From contig NZ_KB891995.1 of the NCBI RefSeq assembly GCF_000373625.1, positions 480,882-544,881 of the forward strand: a stretch of 64,000 bases of DNA. Reading direction: 5' to 3'. Below, in pieces: positions 51,088 through 57,856 of this stretch (the stretch's first letter is position 1; each line of letters begins with the position of its first letter). The DNA comes from Streptomyces sp. LaPpAH-108 (GTDB taxonomy: Bacteria > Actinomycetota > Actinomycetes > Streptomycetales > Streptomycetaceae). The position numbers were made by a program, and so were the translations under genes. The notes under the pieces were generated by a model. It saw only the letters and a list, made by a program, of their open reading frames with translations, did not search any database and had not been told where the DNA came from.

Positions 51088-52104
51088 GTGGCCATCACCG
51101 AGGACGCCCCGCCCACGCGCGCGGGCGGTGCGGGGGAGCCCGGCGGGGAGGGCCGCCCGCGCCTCAGCTCGCCGCTCGTCCTGACCCTGATCCTGCTGCT
51201 CGCCGTCCTCGCCCAGTCCCCGATCCGGGGCGCGCTCGGCACCCCGGTGATGCAGAGCTGGACGACCGTCTTCGTGGCCGTCACCGTCCAGGCGCTGCCC
51301 TTCCTCGTCCTCGGCGTGCTGCTCTCGGCCGCGCTCGCGGTGTTCGTGCCCGCCTCCTTCTTCGCCCGGGCGCTGCCGGACAGGCCCGCGCTCGCCGTAC
51401 CCGTCGCCGGACTCGCGGGCGCCGTCCTTCCCGGCTGCGAGTGCGCCTCGGTGCCGGTCGCGGGCGCGCTGGTGCGCCGGGGGGTGACCCCGGCCGCCGC
51501 CTTCGCGTTCCTGCTGTCGGCGCCCGCGATCAACCCGGTCGTCCTCACCGCGACCGCCGTCGCCTTCCCGAACGACCCCGAGATGGTCGTCGGCCGCTTC
51601 GTCGCCAGCCTCCTCGTGGCCTGCGCCATGGGCTGGCTCTGGCAGCGCCTCGGCCGCACCGACTGGCTGCGCACCCGCGCCCACGGCGCCCACGAGGGCG
51701 CGACCAAGGGCGAGACGTTCTGGAACTCCGTACGCCACGACACCGTCCACGCGGGCGGCTTCCTGGTGCTCGGCGCGATGGCCGCCGCCACGCTGAAGGC
51801 CGTCGTACCGGCGACCTGGCTCCGGCTGGCCGCCGACAACCCGCTGGTGGCGGTGCTCGCGCTGGCCGCCCTCGCGGTCCTGCTCTCCATCTGCTCGGAG
51901 GCGGACGCGTTCGTCGCGGCCTCGCTGACCCAGTTCTCGATGACGGCCAAGCTCGTATTCCTGGTGGTGGGCCCGATGATCGACCTCAAGCTCTTCGCCA
52001 TGCAGGCGGGCACGTTCGGCCGCGGCTTCGCGCTCCGCTTCGCCCCGGCCACCTTCGCGGCGGCGATCGCGGGCGCGGTCCTGACCGGGGCGGTGCTCCT
52101 GTGA
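51088..52104 (+). CDS. YraQ/DUF318-family permease (first copy)
   Basis: A 338-residue integral membrane protein with ~8-9 helices. The two family signatures, GAVLPGCECASVPVAGALVRRGV with CxC-like Cys residues followed by AFLLSAPAINPVVLTATAVAFP, and SICSEADAFVAASL, are intact. Members include ArsP-type and redox- or metal-linked exporters. GTG 51088 with GGAGGG upstream. It overlaps the next gene (GTGA). A second pair of the same type lies at 53550-55402. The transported ion is unknown; the His-rich partner suggests a divalent metal. Confidence 0.9.
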   Translation: MAITEDAPPTRAGGAGEPGGEGRPRLSSPLVLTLILLLAVLAQSPIRGALGTPVMQSWTTVFVAVTVQALPFLVLGVLLSAALAVFVPASFFARALPDRPALAVPVAGLAGAVLPGCECASVPVAGALVRRGVTPAAAFAFLLSAPAINPVVLTATAVAFPNDPEMVVGRFVASLLVACAMGWLWQRLGRTDWLRTRAHGAHEGATKGETFWNSVRHDTVHAGGFLVLGAMAAATLKAVVPATWLRLAADNPLVAVLALAALAVLLSICSEADAFVAASLTQFSMTAKLVFLVVGPMIDLKLFAMQAGTFGRGFALRFAPATFAAAIAGAVLTGAVLL

Positions 52105-52880
52105 ACCGGCACGCCCAGGCGGCGGTCCTCTTCCTCCTCGGCGGCGCCCTGCTGCACGCGGGCACGACGGATCTGTATCTGCGGTACGTCAAGGCGGGAC
52201 TCCAGCCGCTGCTGCTCGCGGCGGGCGCGGTGCTGATCGTGACGGCGGGGGCGACGGTCTGGTACGAGCGGAGGCGGACGAAGTCGGCGTCGGCGAGCGG
52301 GAGTTCGGAGGACGCGGACCACCCGGAGCACGGGGAACACGAGGCGCACGAGGCTCACGAAGGCCACGCCCACCCCGAACCCAACGTCTCCTGGCTCCTC
52401 GTCCTCCCCCTCCTCGCCCTGATCCTCGTCGCCCCGCCCGCCCTCGGCTCGTACAGCGCCCTGCGCACCGGCACCGCGCTCCAAAAGCCCTTCGGCTACG
52501 ACCCGTTGCCCGCGAGCGACCCGGTCCCGCTGAGCGTGGTGGACTACGCCTCCCGCGCGGCGTACGGCCACGGCCACACCCTGCACGGCCGCGCCGTACG
52601 TGTCACCGGCTTCCTGTCCCTGGACGGCTCCGGCAGGCCCTACCTCGTCCGCATGGCGCTCAACTGCTGCGCGGCCGACGCCCAGCCGGTCAAGATCGCC
52701 CTGACCGGCCAGCTCCCGCCCGTCCTGCGCCCGGACGCGTGGCTGGAGGTGAAGGGCACGTACACCCCGAAGCTGACCCACGACCCGGTCAACGGCGGCC
52801 CGATCCCGTATCTGAAGGTCACGTCCACCAAGCCGGTGCCGACACCACGCGACCCGTACGACGAGACCTGGAACAAGTAA
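52101..52880 (+). CDS. TIGR03943/DUF1980-like partner of YraQ permease (first copy)
   Basis: A 259-residue protein. Two helices at the N-terminus (AAVLFLLGGALLHAG, LQPLLLAAGAVLIVTAGATVWY) are followed by a His/Glu-rich cytosolic or periplasmic linker (HPEHGEHEAHEAHEGHAHPEP) likely to bind metal ions, another helix, and a C-terminal OB-like domain with the family CC motif (MALNCCAADAQPVKIAL). It is regularly found as a pair with YraQ permeases. GTG 52101 overlaps the permease stop. Its role as metal sensor or acceptor is inference. Confidence 0.88.
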   Translation: MNRHAQAAVLFLLGGALLHAGTTDLYLRYVKAGLQPLLLAAGAVLIVTAGATVWYERRRTKSASASGSSEDADHPEHGEHEAHEAHEGHAHPEPNVSWLLVLPLLALILVAPPALGSYSALRTGTALQKPFGYDPLPASDPVPLSVVDYASRAAYGHGHTLHGRAVRVTGFLSLDGSGRPYLVRMALNCCAADAQPVKIALTGQLPPVLRPDAWLEVKGTYTPKLTHDPVNGGPIPYLKVTSTKPVPTPRDPYDETWNK

Positions 52881-52977
52881 GCGTGAGTGACGCGGGTCAC
52901 ACCCGACCATGTCACGCCCCGGCGCCGCCCTCCGTCGTAACCGTGTATCCATCGGAAACGGCATCAGGGAGCACGGC

Positions 52978-53451
52978 ATGGAAGCCCGACTCAACGTCTT
53001 CGCCAACCCGATCTCCGGCAAGGTCATCAAGCATCTCAGCGCCGCCGGGCGCGCGGTCTCCGAGTCCGCGCTGCCCGCCTCCACGCAGGAGCTGGTGAAG
53101 ATCCGCGCCAGCCAGATCAACGGCTGCGCCTTCTGCCTCGACATGCACACCAAGGAGGCCGTGCACGCGGGCGAGACCCACCAGCGGCTGCACCTGGTCG
53201 CCGGGTGGCGCGAGGCCACCGTCTTCACCGACGCCGAGCGCGCCGCCCTGGAGCTGGCCGAGCAGGGCACCCGCATCGCGGACGGCGCCGGGGGCGTCCC
53301 GGACGAGGTGTGGGCGAACGCGGCCAAGCACTACGACGAGGAGCAGCTGCTCGCGCTGGTCACGCTCATCGCGCTCATCAACGCGTACAACCGGATGAAC
53401 GTGATGATCCAGCTGCCCGCCGGGGACTACCAGGTGGGCCAGTTGGCCTGA
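52978..53451 (+). CDS. AhpD/carboxymuconolactone decarboxylase-like peroxidase
   Basis: A 157-residue protein of the AhpD-like family. The CxxC redox pair with downstream His is complete: ASQINGCAFCLDMHTKEA (Cys50, Cys53, His57). Such proteins reduce peroxides with help of a reductant. ATG 52978 with AGGGAG upstream. It lies between the two YraQ/TIGR03943 pairs in the same direction, about 100 bases from each, so an oxidative or metal-stress link is plausible but unproven. Confidence 0.9.
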   Translation: MEARLNVFANPISGKVIKHLSAAGRAVSESALPASTQELVKIRASQINGCAFCLDMHTKEAVHAGETHQRLHLVAGWREATVFTDAERAALELAEQGTRIADGAGGVPDEVWANAAKHYDEEQLLALVTLIALINAYNRMNVMIQLPAGDYQVGQLA

Positions 53452-53549
53452 GCGGATTCGCCCGAGCGGAACCTGTGAGACGGCGTGTGCGCCCGGTCGC
53501 GCGCACGCCGCTCGCATAAGGTCGGCCACACCCGACATCCGGAGTGAAA

Positions 53550-54602
53550 ATGGGAAAAACGGATGAACTGGTGGGTGTGGCCGACGGGACGGCGACGGTC
53601 GTGGCCGCCCCGCCGGTGCGCACCGCCGTCGTACCGCCCCGGCGCGGGCCCCGGCCCGTCACCGCGGCCCTCGTCGCGGCAGCCGTCCTCGGCATCGTGG
53701 TGCTGCTGCTCGGCGGCGCCGGATGGCTCGACCAGCCCGCCGTCCAGGCGTGGCGCACCATCTGCCTCGCCATCGCCGTCCAGGCGCTGCCCTTCCTGCT
53801 CCTCGGCACCGCCCTGTCCGGCGCCATCAACGCCTTCGTCCCCGCCGACCTGTTCACCCGGGTCCTGCCCAAGCGGGCCGCGCTCGCGGTGCCGGTCGCG
53901 GGCATGGCCGGGGCGGTCCTGCCGGGCTGCGAGTGCGCCTCGGTCCCGGTGGCGAACAGCCTGATCAGACGGGGTGTCACCCCGGCCGCCGCCTTCGCCT
54001 TCCTGCTGTCGGCGCCCGCGATCAACCCGGTCGTCCTCACCGCCACCGCCGTCGCCTTTCCGGGCAACCCCGCGATGGTCGCCGCCCGGCTGCTCGCCTC
54101 GCTGGCCACCGCCGCCGTGATGGGCTGGCTGTGGCTGTACTTCGGCAAGGAGAAGTGGCTGCGCCCCGCCGTACGGCACACCGGACACCAGCACGGGCAC
54201 AGCCGCTGGACCGAGTTCCGGCACGGCTTCCAGTACGACTTCCTGCACGCGGGCGGCTTCCTCGTCCTCGGCGCGATGGCCGCCGCCACCTTCAACGTAG
54301 CCGTCCCGCGCTCCGTCCTCGACACCTTCTCCGGCTCCCCCTGGCTGGCGGTGCCCTTCCTCGCCGGACTCGCCGTGCTGCTCGCGGTGTGCTCGGAGGC
54401 GGACGCGTTCGTGGCGGCGTCCCTCACGGGCTTCTCACCCATGGCCCGGCTCACTTTCATGGTGGTCGGCCCCATGGTGGACCTGAAACTGATCGCCCTT
54501 CAGGCGGGCACGTTCGGGCGCGCGTTCGCGCTCCGCTTCTCGGCGGCGACGACGGTCGTGGCGGTCGCCGCGAGCGTCCTGGTCGGAGGGGGACTGCTGT
54601 GA
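53550..54602 (+). CDS. YraQ/DUF318-family permease (second copy)
   Basis: A 350-residue permease closely similar to the one at 51088: the GAVLPGCECASVPVANSLIRRGV and AFLLSAPAINPVVLTATAVAFP blocks and the CSEADAFVAASL signature are shared nearly word for word, while the N-terminal ~50 residues differ. A His-rich loop (RHTGHQHGHSRW) is special to this copy. ATG 53550 is preferred (GGAG at 53541) over GTG 53544. It overlaps the next gene (GTGA). It is a tandem duplication of the pair. Confidence 0.9.
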   Translation: MGKTDELVGVADGTATVVAAPPVRTAVVPPRRGPRPVTAALVAAAVLGIVVLLLGGAGWLDQPAVQAWRTICLAIAVQALPFLLLGTALSGAINAFVPADLFTRVLPKRAALAVPVAGMAGAVLPGCECASVPVANSLIRRGVTPAAAFAFLLSAPAINPVVLTATAVAFPGNPAMVAARLLASLATAAVMGWLWLYFGKEKWLRPAVRHTGHQHGHSRWTEFRHGFQYDFLHAGGFLVLGAMAAATFNVAVPRSVLDTFSGSPWLAVPFLAGLAVLLAVCSEADAFVAASLTGFSPMARLTFMVVGPMVDLKLIALQAGTFGRAFALRFSAATTVVAVAASVLVGGGLL

Positions 54603-55402
54603 GACGGACCGTCCAGAGCGCGCTGCTCATGCTGACCGGCGCGGGCCTCCTCCACTCCTCCCTCTTCACGACGCTGTATCTGCGGTACGTGAAGGAGGGG
54701 CTACGGCCGCTGCTCGTGGCGTCGGGGGTGGTGCTGATCGTGCTGGGGGTGGTGAACCTGGTGCTGGAGCTGCGGGGGCGGTCGAGGGGTGGCCGGGCGG
54801 GTCACGGGCACGCGGAGGACGGGCATGCGGAGGGCGGGCACGGCCACGCGGACCACGGCGATCACGGCCACGACCACTCCCGCGCCCCCAAGGTCGCCTG
54901 GCTCCTCGCCCTCCCCGCCCTCAGCCTCCTGATCTACGCCCCACCCGCCCTCGGCGCCTACACCGCCTCCCACGCGAGCACGAAGTCCGCGCCCCCGGTG
55001 CGGCAGACCCGCTTCGAGCCGCTGCCCGCGTCCACGGCCCCGGTGCCGATGACCCTGACCGGCTTCACCAACCGCGTCCAGCAGGACCCGGCGAAGTCGC
55101 TCGCGGGCCGCGCGGTCCAGCTGTCCGGCTTCGTCACGCCGGGCGGCGCGGACGGCGGCTGGTATCTGACCCGGATCATCTTCACCTGCTGCGCGGCCGA
55201 CTCCCAGACCGTGAAGCTCCGTATGTACGGCCCCGAGGCCCCGCCCGCCAACACGTGGCTCTCGGTCACCGGCACCTGGCACCCGGCCGGAGCCCTCGGC
55301 ACCAAGTCGGCCGCCGCCGGGCTGGACGTCCACGAGACCCACCCCATCGCCCAGCCGGTCAACGCCTACACGGACGATCTGCCGCTGACCGTCGGCTCGT
55401 AA
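54599..55402 (+). CDS. TIGR03943/DUF1980-like partner of YraQ permease (second copy)
   Basis: A 267-residue protein with two N-terminal helices, a longer His/Asp-rich linker than the first copy (GHGHAEDGHAEGGHGHADHG, then DHGHDHS), a third helix (WLLALPALSLLIYAPPALG) and the CC-containing C-terminal domain (IIFTCCAADSQTVKLRMYG). GTG 54599. Such linkers are typical of zinc or other divalent cation handling. It is the second of the tandem pair; the region downstream leads to the fluoride operon. Confidence 0.88.
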   Translation: MRRTVQSALLMLTGAGLLHSSLFTTLYLRYVKEGLRPLLVASGVVLIVLGVVNLVLELRGRSRGGRAGHGHAEDGHAEGGHGHADHGDHGHDHSRAPKVAWLLALPALSLLIYAPPALGAYTASHASTKSAPPVRQTRFEPLPASTAPVPMTLTGFTNRVQQDPAKSLAGRAVQLSGFVTPGGADGGWYLTRIIFTCCAADSQTVKLRMYGPEAPPANTWLSVTGTWHPAGALGTKSAAAGLDVHETHPIAQPVNAYTDDLPLTVGS

Positions 55403-55503
55403 AGCCGTAGAGCCGTAGAGCCGTCGGGGTCCGCCGGTGACGTGGTCACTCACCGCGGGCCCCGGGTAGGCTGGGTGACCTGCCGTGCCCTCGGGGTGCG
55501 GCG

Positions 55504-55560
55504 CGGCGGTGGGGCTCGCCGTACCCGAACCGCGGCATCGACGCCGCCAACAGTCCCTGC
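55504..55560 (+). promoter_or_regulatory. Probable fluoride (crcB-motif) riboswitch
   Basis: The leader of the crcB operon shows the layout of the fluoride aptamer. CGGCG (55504-55508) can form a pseudoknot with CGCCG (55517-55521). P1 is GGGGCT (55511-55516) with AGTCCC (55552-55557), one G-U pair. P2 is GCGGC (55532-55536) with GCCGC (55543-55547). It agrees in order and spacing with the known crcB motif. The usual single-stranded GAUG/UGAUG bases deviate here, so some doubt remains. The hairpin at 55575 may be the expression platform. Confidence 0.62.
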
Positions 55561-55574
55561 TTGCGATGGAGTGT

Positions 55575-55590
55575 GCCCGCGTGCGCGGGC
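55575..55590 (+). promoter_or_regulatory. Hairpin between riboswitch and crcB
   Basis: GCCCGCG (55575-55581) and CGCGGGC (55584-55590) are exact complements. It lies between the probable aptamer and the ribosome site (GGGAG near 55603) and could terminate or expose translation according to fluoride. Confidence 0.5.
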
Positions 55591-55617
55591 CCCGGGCGAG
55601 TAGGGAGACGTACGTTC

Positions 55618-56103
55618 ATGACAGCATCGCGACCCGCCACGACGAGTGAACCCGTGGACCCCGACGTGGATCTGCGCGTACCCCGCGAACGCGCGCGGTC
55701 CTGGCGGGCCCAGGCGCCCGTCGTGGCCGTCGTCTCGGTGGGCGGCGCGATCGGCGCGACGGCGCGGTACGCGGGTGCGCTGCTGTGGCCCACGGCCGCC
55801 GACGGGTTCCCGTGGACCACCTTCGTGATCAACGTGACCGGCTGTGCCGTCATCGGCGTCTTCCTGGTCCTCGTCAGCGAGGTGTGGACGGCCCACCGCC
55901 TGCTGCGCCCGTTCTTCGGCACCGGCGTGCTCGGCGGTTACACGACCTTCTCGACGTACGCCGTCGAGATCGAGCGCCTTGTGGACGCGGGCGAGGCCCG
56001 CACCGCCCTCCTCTACCTGGCCGCGACCCTGTTCGCGGCCCTCGGCGCGGTCGCGCTCGCGGTCACCGCCACGCGCCGCATCCTCGCTTGGAGGCAGTCA
56101 TGA
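55618..56103 (+). CDS. crcB: Fluoride channel CrcB/Fluc, first subunit
   Basis: A 161-residue membrane protein of four helices. After a ~45-residue hydrophilic head, family signatures are GGAIGATARYAGA, FVINVTGCAVIGVFL (conserved Asn), and FFGTGVLGGYTTFSTYAVE. Fluc proteins are dual-topology fluoride-specific channels. Having two differing copies suggests a heterodimer. ATG 55618 with TAGGGAG upstream. It overlaps the DUF190 gene (ATGA). The fluoride riboswitch-like leader supports the function. Confidence 0.93.
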   Translation: MTASRPATTSEPVDPDVDLRVPRERARSWRAQAPVVAVVSVGGAIGATARYAGALLWPTAADGFPWTTFVINVTGCAVIGVFLVLVSEVWTAHRLLRPFFGTGVLGGYTTFSTYAVEIERLVDAGEARTALLYLAATLFAALGAVALAVTATRRILAWRQS

Positions 56104-56453
56104 CGGCGACACGGCTGACCGGAGACGCCCTGCGGGTGACGATCTTCATCGGTGAGCACGACACGTACCACCACAAGCCGCTCTACAGCGAGATCGTCCA
56201 CCGCGCGCACGCGGCCGGGCTCGCGGGCGCGAGCGTCTTCCGGGGCATCGAGGGCTTCGGCGCGACCTCCCTGATCCACACCGCCCGGCTGCTGTCCATG
56301 AACGAGGACCTGCCGGTGGCCATCGTGATCGTGGACACGGAGGAGCGGGTGCGGGCGTTCCTGCCCCAGCTGGACGAGCTGGTGTCCTCGGGACTGGTGA
56401 TCCTGGACGACTGCGAGGTCATCCGCTACGTGGGCAAGGAGAGGCACGCGTGA
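56100..56453 (+). CDS. DUF190-family protein
   Basis: A 117-residue soluble protein of DUF190 (PII-like ferredoxin-type fold), often coded between two crcB genes. Motifs: LRVTIFIGEHDTYHHKPLYSEIVHRAHAAGLAGASVFRGIEGFG, and the end VIYDCEV-like VILDDCEVIRY. It may sense or modulate fluoride transport; this is not established. It starts at ATG 56100 overlapping the first crcB and ends overlapping the second (GTGA). It is translationally coupled. Confidence 0.92.
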   Translation: MTATRLTGDALRVTIFIGEHDTYHHKPLYSEIVHRAHAAGLAGASVFRGIEGFGATSLIHTARLLSMNEDLPVAIVIVDTEERVRAFLPQLDELVSSGLVILDDCEVIRYVGKERHA

Positions 56454-56824
56454 ACTGGCTGCTGGTGATCGTCGGAGGCATGGCGGGCGCCCCGCTGCGC
56501 TATCTGACCGACCGGTTCGTGCAGAAGCGGCACGACGCGGTGTTCCCCTGGGGCACCTTCACCGTCAACGTGATCGGCTGCTTCATCCTCGGCCTGCTGA
56601 CCGGCGCGGTGGTGGCCGGGGCGGCCTCCAGCAACGTCCAGCTGCTGCTGGGCACGGGCCTGTGCGGCGCCCTGACGACGTACTCCACCTTCTCCTTCGA
56701 GACCCTGCGCCTGGCCGAGGACGGCGCCCGCTTCCTCGCCGCGGCCAACGTGGTCGCGAGCCTGGTGGCGGGGCTGGGGGCGGCGTTCGTGGGGACGGCG
56801 GTGGCGGAGGCGATCTGGGTCTGA
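56450..56824 (+). CDS. crcB: Fluoride channel CrcB/Fluc, second subunit
   Basis: A 124-residue protein of four helices without the N-terminal head of the first copy. Signatures: GGMAGAPLRYLTDRF, GTFTVNVIGCFILGLLTG (Asn), and GTGLCGALTTYSTFSFETLRL. GTG 56450 overlaps the DUF190 stop. It presumably pairs with the first CrcB as heterodimer. It is the last gene of the operon. About 180 bases of G/C-rich repeats follow before the convergent TetR gene. Confidence 0.93.
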   Translation: MNWLLVIVGGMAGAPLRYLTDRFVQKRHDAVFPWGTFTVNVIGCFILGLLTGAVVAGAASSNVQLLLGTGLCGALTTYSTFSFETLRLAEDGARFLAAANVVASLVAGLGAAFVGTAVAEAIWV

Positions 56825-56920
56825 GGGGCGGGGGCGGTTTACGGGGGCTTGCCTGCGGTCAGACGACGTCGCCTGCGGCGCGGGGGTTGGCGGGGTCCGG
56901 CGGTGCCTGCCGCGCTGTCC

Positions 56921-57003
56921 GGCTGTGCCCGGCCCGGCGGTGCCCGGCCCGGCGGTGCCCGGCCCGGCCGTGCCCGCCGCGCTGCCCGGCCGTGCCCGGC
57001 CCC
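56921..57003. repeat. 15-base G/C-rich tandem repeats
   Basis: CGGTGCCCGGCCCGG-type units follow each other about three times, then more degenerate copies (CCGTGCCCGCCGCGC, CCGTGCCCGGCCCCG), between the fluoride operon and the convergent TetR gene. They may also form strong RNA structure as a terminator. Confidence 0.65.
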
Positions 57004-57007
57004 GCCG

Positions 57008-57784
57008 TCAGGCCGTGTCCAGGCCGTCCACCAGCCGGTTCAGGAACCGGTCGAAGGTCGCCTCCGGGGTGACCGGGCGGACCGGCGCGGCCAGCGCCTC
57101 GGCCAGCTCCGGGTGGTGGCCGTCGGCGGCCATGGCGGCGAGATAGCGGGCCTCGGCGGCGTGCGGGGCGGGTGAGTCCGAGGCCGCCGCCCGGGCCAGC
57201 TCATGGCGGACATGCCCGGCCACGAAGGCCGTGAGCTGCGCGAACACCTCCAGCCGGGCCGCGCCGTCGAGCCCGCTCGGCCGGAGCGCGGCGAGGGCGT
57301 GTTCGAGGAAGTCCAGGGCGCGCGGTCCGGAGGTGGGCCGGGCGAGGAGGGTGGCGGCCAGCCAGGGGTGGCGCAGCATGAGCGCGCGCTGCCGGTGGGC
57401 CAGCGTCTTCAGGTCGGCCCGCCAGTCGCCGGTGAGCGGGTCGGTGAGCGGCAGCTCGCCGCAGACGTGGTCGGCCATCAGCGCGAGCAGGGTCTCCTTG
57501 TCGGGGGCGTAGGTGTACAGCGACATCACGCCCGCGCCGACCTCGGCGGCGACCCGCCGCATGGTGACCGCGTCCAGCCCCTCCGCGTCCGCGAGCGCGA
57601 CGGCCGCCGCGGTGATCGCCGTACGGCTGAAGACGGGCCGCCGTCCCCGGCGCGGCTCGGCGGACCCCAGCCACAGCCGCTCGGGGTCGACCCCCTGGGC
57701 GCCCCTGCCGTGCGGCCCCTTGTCCTGCGGCACGCTTCCCCCGCTCCCTTCCCGCACCCCCTGCACCGGACTGTCCGAGGTCAT
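57008..57784 (-). CDS. TetR-family regulator
   Basis: A 258-residue regulator. After a ~45-residue variable head, the HTH is VTMRRVAAEVGAGVMSLYTYAPDKETLLALM, followed by a TetR_C-type domain (HRQRALMLRHPWLAATLLARPTSGPRALDFLEHALAAL). The start is ATG 57784. It is divergent from the CocE-type hydrolase gene. Two identical-type palindromes lie in the 72 bases between them, making autoregulation and control of the hydrolase likely. Confidence 0.9.
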   Translation of the reverse strand: MTSDSPVQGVREGSGGSVPQDKGPHGRGAQGVDPERLWLGSAEPRRGRRPVFSRTAITAAAVALADAEGLDAVTMRRVAAEVGAGVMSLYTYAPDKETLLALMADHVCGELPLTDPLTGDWRADLKTLAHRQRALMLRHPWLAATLLARPTSGPRALDFLEHALAALRPSGLDGAARLEVFAQLTAFVAGHVRHELARAAASDSPAPHAAEARYLAAMAADGHHPELAEALAAPVRPVTPEATFDRFLNRLVDGLDTA

Positions 57785-57802
57785 CCAAGCACCCCCCTTT
57801 CT

Positions 57803-57839
57803 CGTACACGGTACGGGATCTATTTTCGTACGCAGTACG
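57803..57839. promoter_or_regulatory. Twin CGTAC-N3-GTACG palindromes, probable TetR operator
   Basis: CGTACACGGTACG at 57803-57815 and CGTACGCAGTACG at 57827-57839 are two perfect dyads with the same arms, 24 bases centre to centre (just over two helical turns). They lie between the divergent TetR and hydrolase starts. Cooperative binding of two dimers is a natural reading. Confidence 0.75.
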
Positions 57840-57856
57840 GAATCAGGAGGGGAACG

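Noticed and set aside
49198..52104. 968-codon plus-strand frame including the first YraQ gene
   Set aside because: The first two thirds are the antisense of the TrkA-like gene. Only the part from GTG 51088 is protein-like.
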